Shown here: positions 12,501 through 27,500 of the stretch, one piece after another
Layout of the letters: the number at the start of each line of letters is the position of its first letter
Numbering within the stretch: the first letter of the stretch is position 1
From: Ceriagrion tenellum
Taxonomy: Eukaryota > Arthropoda > Insecta > Odonata > Coenagrionidae
Assembly (NCBI GenBank): GCA_963169105.1
Contig: OY720636.1
Span: forward strand, 73,520,123 to 73,584,122
DNA: 64,000 nucleotides
Reading direction: 5' to 3'
Made by a program: the position numbers and the translations under genes
Notes under the pieces: generated by a model
The model's database searches: none
The model's input: only the letters and a program-made list of their open reading frames with translations
What the model was told of the DNA's origin: nothing

Positions 12501-15500
12501 TTATCACACTTAAGGAGGGGTTCAGTGACAATTTGGGAAATCACCTGGGGTGCTTTAGCAAAAGCGAGATCAAGTTGAGTATTATATTCGTTGCTAATAG
12601 TATTTACTTGTTTTAAACCCAGAAATGAAAAAACTTCCCTAACAACTCTCCCTCGATGGAATGAGATGGAATCCTAGTGTTGTTATCATCTTCAGTTCAG
12701 ATGAATCCTGGAAGGTTGTATCACCAAGAACGACAAAATCATCGAAATTTGCACTTGCAAAAATCTGCTCCATGGTATCACAGTGAGACGTACATATTTC
12801 AACGTTTGCACTCGGCAGTAGATATACTGCACCAATACATACCTTAGATTGGTCATTTTGCAAGCTAATATAAACCTGTTCTACATTTTCACAACCGTGT
12901 TTGATGCAATTAGAGTTAATGTTATTTTCTATGGCAATCAGAATGCCTCTACCATGATATTTCACTGAAGTCTTCTCATCACGGTCATATCTATGAACTT
13001 TGTAGCTGTTAAAGCCCAACTCAGCATCATGGATATCATCCGTAAGCCAGGTTTCTGTAAAAATAATCACATCATATCGGGCCGTGTACATCGATAGTTT
13101 TATGTCCCTTCCCACCGGAGCCATGTGGAGGAAAATGCTTTCCCCATTACGAGCACCAAACGAACCTTTTTCACTTCTCCGTACGGAGCTCTCTGGTGGC
13201 AACGAACCGCGCAGATATGATCATCATCCGACTTAGGACCCAACTTAGCGGTTTCCCTTTCCCGTCCACTGGTCTCGACCTTTACATGGATTAGCAGCCC
13301 TTTTCGCAGTATGAATAGGCGGAAAACTTAATGCATTAGGGTTTTACTCTGCAAAAATTTAAGTTTAAATATGAGGTCCTTGAGTTTTGCTGGGCTATTG
13401 AGTTTTTTAAACGAAATTCTAGCGTTAATATCAAATGATTAAAGACTTTTCAGTTATGTGGACTTCGCTGATATAACTCCGTTGGTATTAATGCTAGAAT
13501 TTCAGTTGAAAATTGCAGGGGCTCAGTAAAAAACAGATAATGCAGTTCTATGTTCAAATGATTTGAATTATGTGACAAGTATTTGTTCACAAAATAGTAG
13601 GAATACTTTAAGTTAACCACATATTAATTCCACGAGAGGTATCAAAAATGAGTCGGAGGGGCGACCCCAGTCCCTGTAGAGATGGCCTACTCCCTTGCTA
13701 AGCTGGGTCTCGAAAGGTAACAGCATACCTGAGTTTATTGCTCGGGCAGCGGTCACTTCCCATCCCCTCTGTCGGCTATAGCTGACATTCATTCGTTTGC
13801 GAAGGAAAACCCCCGTCGGCTATAGCCGACATTCATTCTTTTGCATATGAATAACTGCGTCGGCTATAGCCGACATTCGGCGCTAAAGGGTTAATCTAGT
13901 TTTAAGTCTCCTTACATTTTGATAATGTATTGACAATTCAGCCAATATATCAGTCTGTTTTTTGGGTCATTGGACATTTTCTTTGCAATTTTGGGAACCC
14001 CATTTATATATCTGATTACCCAACCCGTGTCCTTCGTATATTTTTATGCTACAAAAATAAAAGATGAACTCAAATATCCTCTAGTCTTGCATCAATTCAC
14101 TTGAAGCCTCAGCTGAAAGTGATGGGTCTTCCTCTTTTAATGTCAAGGGAAGGCAATTATAGTTGCTAAAAGAGGTTGACTATAATTAAATCAAATATAA
14201 AAATTATTCTTTTACCATTATATTTGTAGTACTAACAAGACCTTGTCCTACATACGATAGTGATTCCATTATATAGGTAAATTTCACAAATTTTCGACGC
14301 TGAGAGATGATGGCCACTGAATTATGAAGTTCTTTTGTTGTTTTTGTAGAGTTACAAGAGGTGAGGTAATTCCAAAGAATCAGCAAATGTAGCAATAGGG
14401 TTAATTTACAAATTACTCTGCTGTAATCACATCTTCCTGGAATTACCTAATAAACCGTAAGGCAGAAAATGTAATATGCTTACCCAAGTGGCCAGTTTTC
14501 CAAATGCAATGTAAATAACCAATTGTCAAACTGAAAACTTTTAAGAGTTGATATTTGAAAGCTGCCCTGGGATATCATTTTGATCATCATGATTAGAAAA
14601 ATATTATTTACATGCAATGAAATAGTATTAATTATTTTAAAAAATTAGTTTTCCCTCCAGTGGTACATTTTCATGACGATCAATTAATTTTTGCACGAGA
14701 TATAAAATATTTTATATGACTGTACACTCATGCTCTCATCAGCTGATGCACACATGCTTATGGAAGCATTCACCGTGAAGGCCTTTATTGCATTTAGCGC
14801 ACACAGTTAGAGATCTTTTTCTTTGTCCTTTTCCCTTTTTTCCCTCTTATACTACAGACACAACAGTCCTTCTCTTTTTTATTTGGCAATTTTATAAGTT
14901 TTTTGATATCACATATCACTGATGATGCTGGTTGCCTACCTCTGTTTTGCTTTTCTTGAAGCCATTCTCTGCCAAGTTCCTCAATTATGCTAATAGTATA
15001 ATGTTGCCTGGACAAAGGTCTTTTTTCAGATGTCAAATTTTCCTTATATATTATATAGGAATTTAGTACCGTATGCGAAAAAATAATGAAACATCTTTTT
15101 CTAATATTTTATTGTACCTCTCGTCTAGATAGGTATAAAGCATCATGTCTGATGTGTCAATTCCTCCCATATAATCGTTATAAGATTGAATAATGGAAGG
15201 ATCAGCTTTTCCATGTCTTTTGCCTGATTTCGCTTTGTAGATAAATGTTTACTCTTTTCTGCTTTGCATTTTGTCAAAAGAAGAATAACAGGAAATCGCT
15301 GGGATTTTTTTTCTGCATGGCAGCAGCAAGAATATGGCCACTACGATAGTACTGCTCTTCTCCTACATGAAATTTTTCTTTTAATTCTATCGGAATAAAT
15401 TTCCTATTTCTGCGAACAGTCCCAGTTACATAAGTTCCTAATCTGTATAGGTATTCAGCTAGAGGTACTGATGTGAAAAAATTGTCCATAAAAATATGAT

Positions 15501-18500
15501 AACCTTTGTTTATATAGTTACCCATCTTCAATAACTTTTCTAAAACTGTGTAAGCCAAGCCAAACTTTTTTATTTGCTCCTTTTCTTCTGAGCTCTTAGC
15601 CCCTCTATAAACATAAAAAGATAACAAATAGTGCGACATGGAATCGCATAGCATTCAGAACTTTATACCCCAGTGATGATGACGCTTACTAGGAATATAT
15701 TGCAGTAGTTGCATATGGTTTTTGGTGCCAACCAAGCTTTCATCAACACTCAGATACTCATGGGGGGTATAGTGGTGCATGAAAACTAAGTTGGCATGGT
15801 CAATGAGGGGCTGTATTTTGGCATAAGGATCATATCCCGCTTCCCCTGGACGAGGTAGATTTTTTGTGTCAGCTAAGTGAAAGAATTTCAAGATCAATTG
15901 GAATCGATTCCTAGGAAACATCTCGTGAAACCATCTGATGTATTGCGATTTTTGAGTAAACCAATAGGATTCAATTGTTGGCCTTCGAATTAGACCCATA
16001 TTCAAAGTGCATGCAATAAATGCATTTAGTTCGGCAACCATTATTTTTTCCCAATTTTTTGCACGAGAATTTGGAGTAAGACGTCCATTACCACTGAGAA
16101 AGTGTCGAGCGTATGCATTTGTTTCCCTAACAATTTCAGAGCTTGCGTAAAAAATAAACCAAAGTATTGGATTGGTTGTGCATCACTTGGAGGAGCATGC
16201 TTTGGTCCTGGTGTCTCTAGAAAATCAATGGGTATCTTTGGCGGGTTATCACCATTCACTCTCACTTTGACCCACTCGGCTTCGCCTGGATCAGCTTTTC
16301 TATCCCCTTATTGGTCGGACCCACATGAGTCATTTCCCTCAGAGGAAAAAGAGATTCGATGCCTCTTTGTCCCTGGCCTTAAGGTGTAAACGAAAGATTC
16401 TTCACTGCTAGAAGAAGAAATCTCTTAATCGGAGGTCTCTGATGGAATATCACTGCTATCATCATTAGCGACGAGCACATCTTCAATATACTTACATTTC
16501 AAATACTTGGAAATTTGTCACAGGGGCAACCCTAAAATAACATTTTGTAAATTGTATCAAAATGCAAAATTATAAATCGCAAATTGCCATATCTACTCGG
16601 CCAACACTAAACGACATGGAGAAAGATGAGCGCATAGTTCCGGAAAACTTATGTAGGTACTTGAATTTGTAAAACATAACTATTATTTCAATAAGACGCA
16701 GTTATGTAAGAATTGAACACCACAGGTTTGGCACTGATTCTTAGTAAAATTAGACGACAAGAAAGGTTCAGCAAATAAATAATGCGGTAAAATGCGATAA
16801 ACAGCATAAAAGTCACTGATATATATGAACAAGGAAAATAAATAAATTAAATAAATAAATAAAATAAACTATAATGAAGGCTATAAAAACATGGAAAACT
16901 CGTATTTTATAACAATGTAAAATTGTAAGATATATTATTCTTTACCAATTACTTACTCAATATAAGAATATTTGGTAATCTTGCTGGAAACTGGCGCTGT
17001 AAAATAAATACTAGGAGCCACAGAGAAAACAGTCCTTGCGAACTCAGACCAGCACGAGCTCTGACGAGCATGGAAGAGAGTATGATACTGGCCCGAGGGT
17101 AACAAAAAAGCTCAGGAGAGCTTATGAGGCAAGAATAATGTGAACAGTCAGCATACATAAGTCAAAGTATTGGTTTCAGGCGTAACTTAGTGGAATGACT
17201 CCATGGTATTGAATGAAACACTTAGTAAGGTGCTTTGATGACATCGCTCAGCGACAAAACAAAACCGAAGTTGTGTTCACTCAAACCAACCCAGCTTATA
17301 CAGGGTGAAAACAACTTAGTAACTGAAATAAAGCACATGCCGATAAATGAGGCAAAAAAAAGTAAACAGATAACATACATCGTAAAGATAGATAAAGTGA
17401 AATCATCTTGGTAAGCAGCAGAGATAAAGCTCAAGCGGATAAATGAGACAGGAGCCGTAAATAGGCATCATTACACGAAGTAAAAAATGTCAAAAGAGTT
17501 GGGCCGATAAATTGGCCCTTGGCAGTTTTCGCACATCCAAGTAGTAAAAGGGTTAATTGCATCTACAAATAGCTCTTCCGCATTTATCTATGTAGCTTGC
17601 AAGTTTCAAGAAACACATAAATTCACTTGATAAAATCAGTCATGATATGCAAATAACCATAGGTATTTGGAAACTACATGGAATTTCAGATAGCTAAAAT
17701 ATTTGTTAACACGCCTATGAAATAAATTATTAAATGAAATGTACAGTAAAGATAATGAAATGAACAGTGAGGATAAAGACAAAAATTGGGTTTTTCATGT
17801 CTTCTGGCAGTTGTCGTCAACAAGCAATTTTGGAGAACCTGAAAGAAGCCTACCCCCTTAATTATTGCCTAACCCTAGAGTTAACAGACATATGGGCCCT
17901 TCCTCCCTTAGGAAAATCCTTTCACAGGTCTAAAAATTCCCTCCATGCCTCTTCTCCCTTGTCAGCTGCTGGGAGGAAGGCCCTTTTTCCATTCCTTTCA
18001 TTTATTGCTTTCCCATGCTGGGGGTGTGATTTGAATTCGTCACATCAACGTTAACCTAGAACCTGGAATTTCTTTGGCTACAAGGTTGTCAAATTTGTTA
18101 GAGAGGACTGTGCAAAAATAGATTTGAATGTTTTATTACTCATTTATTAATTACACTATTCTGGAAAATATTATTTCCAAATAGTAATCTTTCAAATATT
18201 TTGATGGGCAATTTTTTAATTTTATTAATGTAGGTTAGCAGTTAAATATAAAAGTAGTGACTGAATCTGAAAATTTTGTTAAAAGTCAATTTAACTCAAC
18301 TCCTTGCAAAGAACTTAAATGATTTAATAATCAGTGACAGGTTAATGGTTTCTTCTGGGGGCAGTTGTTACTCATTTTTGTTCTTAATTTATTGTCTGTA
18401 AATTTTATTTTTTTCCTTGAATACATTATCCTTTACATTCTGTTAGATGCAATGCAAAGTATGCATTCGAATTATGGCACCAATCGAATTAGCATTAAAT

Positions 18501-21500
18501 GAGACCTTTTTAATATTGGGAAGAGGGGTATCCATTTCCAGCAAAATAGAAATTGAGTAGCTAAATTCCCAGAAGCCATACTAATTTATTTCAATTTAAA
18601 GCCTTCAAAGTGGTTTTTGCCATAGTCATTACAAAAATCTTGAAAGATATCAGATATTTGTTAATTGTCCTTTTATCTCATGTAAAAAATTTCTTCTTAT
18701 GTTGTGAAAAATTACCCTCTCAGAAGCAAGCTCCCATTATTTTCTTTTCTTGAGTGAGCTGACATCTTGAGGCAATGGGTTGAACTGTTTATGTAAGTGC
18801 TTTGTTGGGTTTGTTTCTGAGATTTGGTCTAATGTATCATAGCGGCAACTTTTTTGTCGTTAATTTTATTTCTTTGGTCATATATATTAAAAATAGGGGG
18901 AGTTAAGGCTAGCAATATTATCAAGTCACATCAAGTGAGAGCAACTTTGTTAGTGCTTGTGACTATTTTGTCACAAGGGAGGGTAATCAAAGGGGTTTGG
19001 GTGGGAAAGTTTAACTGAGATAGGAATTTTCCCTAATGAGGTTGTGCTAGATGAAGCATGTCTGTACATTTAATGAAAAAGTTATAGGCCATTTAATTAT
19101 TCCATTGACTGTATGCTAATTTTGAGCAAATATGCTTTTATTTTTGTTGATTATAATTATGCCTTAAATTGTGACCTCAGTTGATATATATTTTTTTTTC
19201 GCCCAGAACTCAAAGGGACATCATCATCATCGACCGGGAGCTGTGCCAGTAGCTGGTGTTGGTGCTCCTGCTGTTGGTGTTGGTGTTGTTGCTGGAGGAA
19301 ATGGTGGCGGAGTGCCACCACCAGGTGTGCCTGGTGTTCCCACTAAAAGAGGCAATGGATCTGAAACTCCAGATGGTGAAGCTGACAAAAATTCTCCTGG
19401 GGCATCTAGTAATTGCTCATCTTCCCCTAGTGACAAGGGCAAAAAGAAGGTATTCAGTTTGCAACATTTGAGGTTTATGCCTATTGTGCAGTTTTTGATT
19501 GCCTAGTAAATATATTTCTGTATCTGTCATAAAATGGATCGAAGCATCTTAATTAGGGAAGTTGATTTAATTCATTTTTCATTTTTTTCATCCGGAATCA
19601 TTATTACTTTTGAGTAGAAACTCAATAATACTAAGCATGGAAATACAAAGTTTCTAAATTACAAGTGTTTAAAATACAAAATTTACAAAATTCTCTTGAA
19701 AATATGGCTCCTAGTAAGCTGCCACAGTTTGCTTTGGTCACTTTGGTCTTTTGGGTCGAAGGTACTCGTTTCCAGTCTGTGTTCCATCGATCGAAATGAT
19801 GTATAAGAAATCGATTGTTTGATCTTTTTACTTGTTTTTAAATTGCTTACGTAGATGCATTTCTTCAGCATTAAATGTTAGTGGTAAATTTTTAAATTGT
19901 CTAGACCTTAGTGTTGTCAAAACAAAGGATGTACATTTGGTTTCAACTTTTGTAAAATCAAACTATTCGGACATAATTGTGTTTAATTCTTGTCACCATC
20001 ACACACAGTAAGTATCAGCCTTTAATTCAATGGTTTTCAGAGAATTTTCGATCCCTATGTCAAACTATAACTTACATAATTAAACATGATGAAATGTATT
20101 GCTAAAGCTAATGGCTATAATTACAACATTGTAGATTAATTTTAGTGTAAACTTTAAAAAAATAGCTCTTCACCTAATGATCACTTGGTAGTAAGTGACT
20201 TGAATGACATTGTTAATAATTATGTTTGAATTTTTAAATCAGTGCTGTTGCTTTCTAACTTGCATGGCAATTTATGACCTCATATTTTTGGCCCTGTGCA
20301 TTTATGTCCTTGATTTATTTACTCTGCAGTCTAAGCCTGAAGGTAATGGCAAAACTCGTAAGAGGAGTAGGAGCAGTCAAGCTGAAGGAGAAAATGATGA
20401 GGATAAGGATTCTCTCTTCAAACGGCAAAGGCCAGAGGTAATTAAATACATTTATTTACCAAAGACATCTCTGAAAAAGAAATTACTATTCGTCATATTC
20501 TCTCATTCTTAGAAATTCCTGTTTGAAATGACTCTGCAATCCCTGCGATAAATTTTTAATTAACTTCATAGTATCATAATATTTTTTAAAGATAAGCTAA
20601 GTGGTACTGCATGGCTGTTTTAGGAGATGGTTGTCTGACAGTGAAACATCTTCTGATCTTCTTTTTCCTATCTCTTGGTGATTACCTTGATCCTAGTTTT
20701 GATAGATGCAAGAACACTGCATAAGGACGGAAAACTCCCATTTTGACTCTGTTGCCAATGGAAGTGAAAGAATTGAAGTTCCACTTTAGGCCACAGGCTG
20801 CACTGTTTAAATTATCAAGCCTTATAGCAGACGTCTCTGGGCTAACTATACATGTTCTTAAGTCTCCTTTTTCTCTGCTAGTACGATGATTTATACTGCA
20901 AGTAATACTTTAAGGCATTGGATAGTAGATTTATGTATCTAAGGTACCGAGCCATCGACGAGAAAACTCTCCAGAGAGTCGCGAAATAAATCAATGACAC
21001 CGAAAGCATACAGAATTAGGTGATGTGATTGGTGGATTCGTATTCCGAATTCCACCCTACAATTCCTAATTTATGATGTAAGAAAAGGGAAAAGAGTGCA
21101 TTGAAATAATATTTCCAATTTCCAATGCCAATTCACGTAAATTGAATACGCCGCTAGCAAAATCAGCTGCTACTATTGATGCCATGACAATTACAATGAT
21201 TCGAAAGCATTTCCCCTTTATAATTCGTAGGGTATAGAAAAGTAAAATGGACATTGAAAGAACAAGAATACATGAGCGGGCAGGCGGGGAAGCGAGCAAA
21301 GTATTCCAATCTGTGTTAAAAAAGAAGCAAGTATCAGTAACCTACTTGCTTTATTATAATCCTTGGAAAATTAATCTTTGTCTAATACAATTGGTTGCCC
21401 GTTATAAACAAACGGTCAACTAAAAAAAAAGCCTGTAGCAGATGAAGGTCAACTGCTGAAATGAAAATGAACAACTAAAGCTCAGAAAAGTCACGGAAAT

Positions 21501-24500
21501 AAATGAAGGAATGACGAAAAATGTAGGAATAGCATATGCTGGGAATGTCAAAACAAAGGAATCACTTTGTCATGTGCGCTCTGTTGGAGGCACTGGGAAA
21601 TATATATGTACACTGAACACAGTCTCTCTCACCAGCAAATGATGGAATAGCATACGCTGGGAATGTCAAAACAAAGGGATCACACTCATGTATGCACTGT
21701 TGGAGGCACTTGGAAATACATGCATAGACTGAACGCTGTCTCTCTTGCCAGCAAATAAAGGAATAGCATACACTGGGAATGTCAAAACAAAGGAATTACA
21801 CTCACCCATGCACAAGGAATTATATACACTGAATGCAGTCTCTCGCGTAATGGCTACCTTGCGGTAAGGGCAACGATCGTCACCCACGTGTACTTACATT
21901 AACCTTAAACAAGCTTTTGTTCTTTTCGCCGAGAATCTTGTTCCTCATTTAGGTATTATAAGTACTCAGTAAAGCATCTGACACAAAAAAACTCGCAAAC
22001 CCATTTGGAACCAAATTCGTCTCATTTTACTGCACATTCACCCTCCAAACTGCCTTCACAACAATACAAATCTCGTCGTAAACTACAGTAAACAAGGCTC
22101 AAAGATCGCATCAGTGCCACCTATCGTCAAGTTCTGGAACGCTATTAACCTGCAACAGAAATTTTAGCAGAAGACAATTGAAAGCGCATCAAGAGTCGCG
22201 TCCTTATGCAGTGTTTTTGGATAGATGTATTAACTTGTGTGATACCCAAGAAGCATTTTGACTTTCCTTAGTGGTTGAGGACCTTAGTAGAAATTGATAG
22301 ATTAAATCCAAGTGATCCATAGCGCACCGAATTCTTCATTTTATTGAATACAGCATTACGGTCCTTTGTCAGGCTGTAAAATGAGATTCTGATTGAGGAT
22401 TCATTAGTCATCTATCAATTAAGTACCTTGCTAAATCTCATGTTTGTAAGTCATTGTCATGTAAGTAATCTCAATGATCATTAATCTGGCCAAGTAGATA
22501 TGTTGAAGGAGATGTAAGTTATCCAGTCAAATTTTGTGTGAGTTGACGACAGATACTGGTGATCCCGGAGACAAGAGTTACCCTGCCTTTGAACCAAGTA
22601 TAGAGTGCAATGTGAGCTCTAATTGTGACTTTTTGGGTAGTGACATGTTAGCTTCTTTTTTTGTTAATTGTTTCCATAGTGGGAAGAAGAAACTGGAATG
22701 CACACTATTATTTCTATAGTTCATTCTGTTTCTCTCTCATTCTGACCCCTTTCTACCTCCTCTCCTTCAGGCAGAAGCTCTTGGGCATTATTGGCCTCTT
22801 TCTTGCAACCTTTGCCTGTTTATTTCACTACTGAATGTCTGTCTTTTGTTTTTGTTGTGTATCAATTTATTGGTGTATACTTTCCTCATAATCTCAAATG
22901 AAGAACGAAAATGATCAATTTTGAAGTTATAATTTGCCATTTTTTGTGATAATGTCTAGCCTCATAGGAAAAAAAGTGACAAATGTTTTTCAAAATAAAG
23001 CTCTGATATTTTTACCAAGGTAATGTCATTTATTCATCATATATTTTTGGTTATGTATCAGTTTATGAATGTGTTCCTTCATTGTGAGTTCTGGGGCAAG
23101 ATTTCTGTGTTTGAATGGTGATAAAGCCTTATGTGTATAATTTTATTGAGAAGAAATTGAATCATGTATACTTGGAGCCAATATTTTCTGGGTAATATTA
23201 TGAGTGCGGGTGGTGTGGGTGCTACAGGTGTAGAGCATGGAATGTTTGCCTTGACGCCAACAACGTGGAGTGGTATTATATATAGAAAGTTTGGTTGCAA
23301 ATGTTATATGACTAGGGTAGAATTTCAATATATTTTACATGAAGGGGAACTTCCTATCCGTATCCTCATGTTGAGGTCTGTATTTGTATTGAAAATCAAT
23401 GCCATTTTATATGATGTATAGTTTGCATACCTAGAAATTAGAGGAAAGTTAACAGTGAGACATTCTGCATTGCAATTGTGTAATCTAGTACACCATTTGT
23501 GTACATTATCATATGCCTTTTACCAACTGAATAGATAACGTTGTAAAATTTTGCTCTGTCTGATTGCTCCATCATAGAAAATACAGTAGCAACTGATAAT
23601 ACGAAGTTGGCGGGACCGAAAAATCGGCACTTCGTATTTTCGAACTTTTTTAATAAATTGCAAAAAATATTCCCCCCCCCTGACTTCTCTGGTCTTTGGA
23701 AACATTTTTAAAACGATTTTTAGTCATTATTCGAGTAAGCATTCGAAATAATGTCTTAAAATCGTTAGCTTAATGTCACAAACATACGTGAAATAACTAT
23801 CACCACTTAGTTCCCTATGCAAATGATTTTTAGTTTGATATCATTTTCTTGGCAAAAATGTTCGCCCTGTTTAGGATACGTATATAAAGCAAGTTCTGCA
23901 TTTTTTATGAGACTTTAGCTTTGTTTATCTGCGGCTAATCAGGACGTGCAACTGGTATAGATGTTGTTTCTAACATCTGACGGTAGCTGGCAAGATCACG
24001 CTTCCAATCACCCTTTCTTTAATCGCTCAATCACAGATAAAATGAGCAAAAGACTCACTCCAGTTAAAAAAAATTCTTCTCAGGTCATTATTTGTGGTTT
24101 CTTTCCTGTCACCTGCTGGATGTATAAACTTGAGAAGAAACTATATTTCGTTCCAATTACTAATCACGTGACGACAAATAGGGCGTGATTCAGACTTTTT
24201 CCATATCTTAACCGTCTCGGAGTATACTAAGTTTCCAGTTCTAAATGGCGATATTTTTTGGACCGATGGAATATGTATGTGGAGGTCGTGGAGAATGATA
24301 CCGAAGAAAAGAGAACCTCAGATCACTGTGTGTGGAGAAAGAACGAACGCTTCAACTGCCACCCAGGACATGCCTTCGCTTGCAATGACGGCGCTTCACC
24401 AATCCAATTCTTATCAATGTTTCTAACATCTACACAGTTAAGACAGTAGCTGGCCCGACTGTGCTAACAATTGCCCTTTTTTATTGCTCAATAATAGGCT

Positions 24501-27500
24501 AAAAGAGCAAAAGACTCAGTCCAGTTTAAAAATCCTTCTCAGGTCATTATTTGTGGTTTCTCCCTCGTCACCGCCCATTGAAGTTTGAGTAAGGAACATT
24601 AGCTCATGACCAAGTTCCTTTTCACTTCGCTGATTTGTGCTTATAGTTCTATTCGGCAAAACTCGGCCAGGGTTATTTTTTTATCCTTCTATGCATAATC
24701 TCTTCACGTCGCAGGTGTTATGCTGAACGCCATTTTATCCAATCGCGTCCTTATATGCCAACATCGGTAAGCTAAAACATAGGAGCTAATGAAGTACCTC
24801 GTATTTAGAAAGTGATATCCGAATCACTCCACGATTTTCAGAACTTTTTATTCACAGTAGTGTGAAATAGAAACTTCATCCTAAATGAGCATCGTGGAGA
24901 TATTCCAGATCCAGCATTCTCCATTCCATTGCATAGTTATTTTCTTTCCCCTCTGCAACTTACAAGACTGCTTAACTGACCACTGACAAGACTGCTATGC
25001 TTGACTTTGCTGTGGAGCTTAAAACACGAAAGCAAAATAGGACTAACTGTTTGAAGCGTAACTTTGTAAAATTAACTCAAGTAGAACTTTGGAAGAGGTA
25101 GGGGTCACGGAAAAAATCAACCACACCTGAGGCTGAAACCTAACTCCTTTCTGTGGTAAAATCCTGAGTATCAATAAGTTAGCAATAAGAATAGCAGCAA
25201 TAAGTTTTCATAGATTAGTATTTCTGTAGTCAGATCCTTCTAAACGTATGGTGATTTTGTAATAGAGCGCATCAGGACCCAGTTCATGCCGATGTTGTGT
25301 CATATCTGCGCAGTAAAATCCTGAGGACTCAAAGTTACTCATGTCATCACAATGAAATCTGATTCAATTGGTTATTTATCTCGTGGAAATCAGGGATAGC
25401 AGTGATGATATATCAAATGTAATGTATCAAGGCCTGGTTACTCAACGAATTCACCGTAGTGATTAATGGATGAAAGTTGGTTCCAGTAAAATTTCATGAA
25501 GTTACCCCAACAACATCTTGGAATTAAATTAAAGACAGGGCTTCCGTGGGGATTTTATTTAAATTTATTTTTATTTTAATTTTATTTATTTATTTATGTA
25601 TTTATTTTTTAAATTAATAATTTAATTTAATTAATTAATAAAAATTTAATCGATTTTAGTTTTCTGGCTTACTTATGCAAAGAAATATACTTCATAGGAT
25701 AAATTTTTCACGGACAACGTCTTCTTCAGGTTGATGTGTCTAAGCGATTCATCACAGGACTTATCTAATACCTAAATAAAAATGTTTGTTTGTTCTACTT
25801 CTATGCGTTCCAATACCATTCCTCAGATTGCAATGAAACTTGGGTGAATTGTTGTGCGCGCGTGCGTCTGCGAAGGTTCCTGAATTATTAAAACTAGGGA
25901 TGGACCCATACCAGAAATTGCCAGTACCGATTCCGATACCAATTCTCCTCCCCCCGATACCATTATCGATATCGATACTACTTCTTTCTAGGTATAATAC
26001 TAACTCAATATTCCACCACAAACATTTTAGGCTGGCTCAATCAACTAAGAAACCAGATTACCGAAACAACCATTATTACACTAAAGGCGATACACTAAAT
26101 TCACTGAAAAAGTTAGTGAAAAAGATGATCGAAAGAAACATACTCTGTCTTACGTTGAACTGATGGCGTTCAGTACCACAGCACTCTAGCGGTAGAATTC
26201 GACACCTCGTTTAATTGGCCGAATTGGCAATAAAAATCTGAAAACTGAAAAAACCTGAGAAACACTGATGTGACTACGATGCCGATGGTACCGATACCAT
26301 AAGTATTGTCCAGTACTTCATAACGGTATCGGTCCATCCCTATTTAAAACCATTGTACACTAGGTAAAGCGTGAGTCGCTTCAACAAATGAGTTTTGGCA
26401 CGCGAGCTTCTCAAACAAGCGAGGAATGACAAGTAGGTAACGAAGCAGATCGTTTATGAGTTGCTCAATCACCTCAATCAGAATCATATCAGTAAGACAT
26501 AATTTGTGTTAAAAAGTGCATTATTTACTTGTATGTGGAATAAGATTCGGTGCAGTGGTCTCTTTCTCAGCATTTTTATTTAATACTTACGCTTGATTTT
26601 CGTAAACCCGTCACTATTTCCTATGAATGGATTTTTAAGCTTTAAAATCTTAAATTTTTGCACTACTTCAGCACTAGAATATTTTATTTACTTGGAAACC
26701 ACAGTGTAGGCATAAAATGGAAACTCATGCCATTATTTGTACGTTACGAATTCCTGTGTAGGTACGAGGAATTCATTGGACTACTATCCGTTGCAAAATT
26801 CCGTCACCCGAGTTTGAAGACTAATATCTCAAAAATGGCTCAATCGATTTGAAAATAAAGTACACCAAATCAAAGCTTGTTTTTTTCTGCGTTTAGTGAT
26901 GATATACAAAACTCCTTACCATTTATACTGATTTTAGTATTTGCTTAAAAACCGAATTTTAGGGCATTTTGGCGGGTGCCGGACGGATGCATCGCAATTA
27001 CGGCTTCATAGAAACAACACCGATCAAGATATCGGAATTCCCTTCACAAATATTGTAGCAAAAATCTTTCTAAACAATCATACGAAGTTTCATATTATTT
27101 AGTGGATTAGTATTTTAGTTATTGATGAAATTGCAAGACTGGGTTATTTTCCGTTCCGCACATCCCTGAAAACCGCTGTTTGGATCTTCTTCAAGCTATT
27201 GAGTTCATCATCATGAATCCACTTAAAAAATATTTAATCAATTCGTTGGTAAATCTAAATTGATTAACATTTATTTTGGAAATAGAGCGCGCAGAACTGC
27301 CAGGAGCATGCATCACAGCATACTTCATTTTAAAATCGATTGAGATGTCTTTGAGATATTAGTCTTCAAACTCTGCTGATGGAATTTTGCAATGGATAGT
27401 AAGTCTCAAATTCTTTTAGGGACCGATTTTGAACCCAGAAAAGCATTGCAACACATGCCGGGCACAGCTAGTACATTACAATGCTATATTGTTGAGCTAC

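Larger units (their letters stand above)
6499..19206 (+). other. Large intron, 12.7 kb, transposon-rich
   Basis: The intron lies between the RAKEM exon end and the NSKGHHHH exon start. It contains a LINE on the minus strand split by a TIR element (about 7799-13202), a palindromic tandem repeat ending in GGGTTAA (13771-13894) and a piggyBac pseudogene (14755-16490). From 6499 to 7520 and from 17557 to 19206 I see AT-rich sequence with no recognisable feature. Confidence 0.9.

Noticed and set aside
13771..13894. CRISPR-like array
   Set aside because: Only three palindromes at 44 bp in an intron with transposon termini; the intervening pieces are related to each other, unlike spacers.
17767..18054. 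95 codon frame in the 12.7 kb intron
   Set aside because: No recognised domain and no plausible exon junctions.
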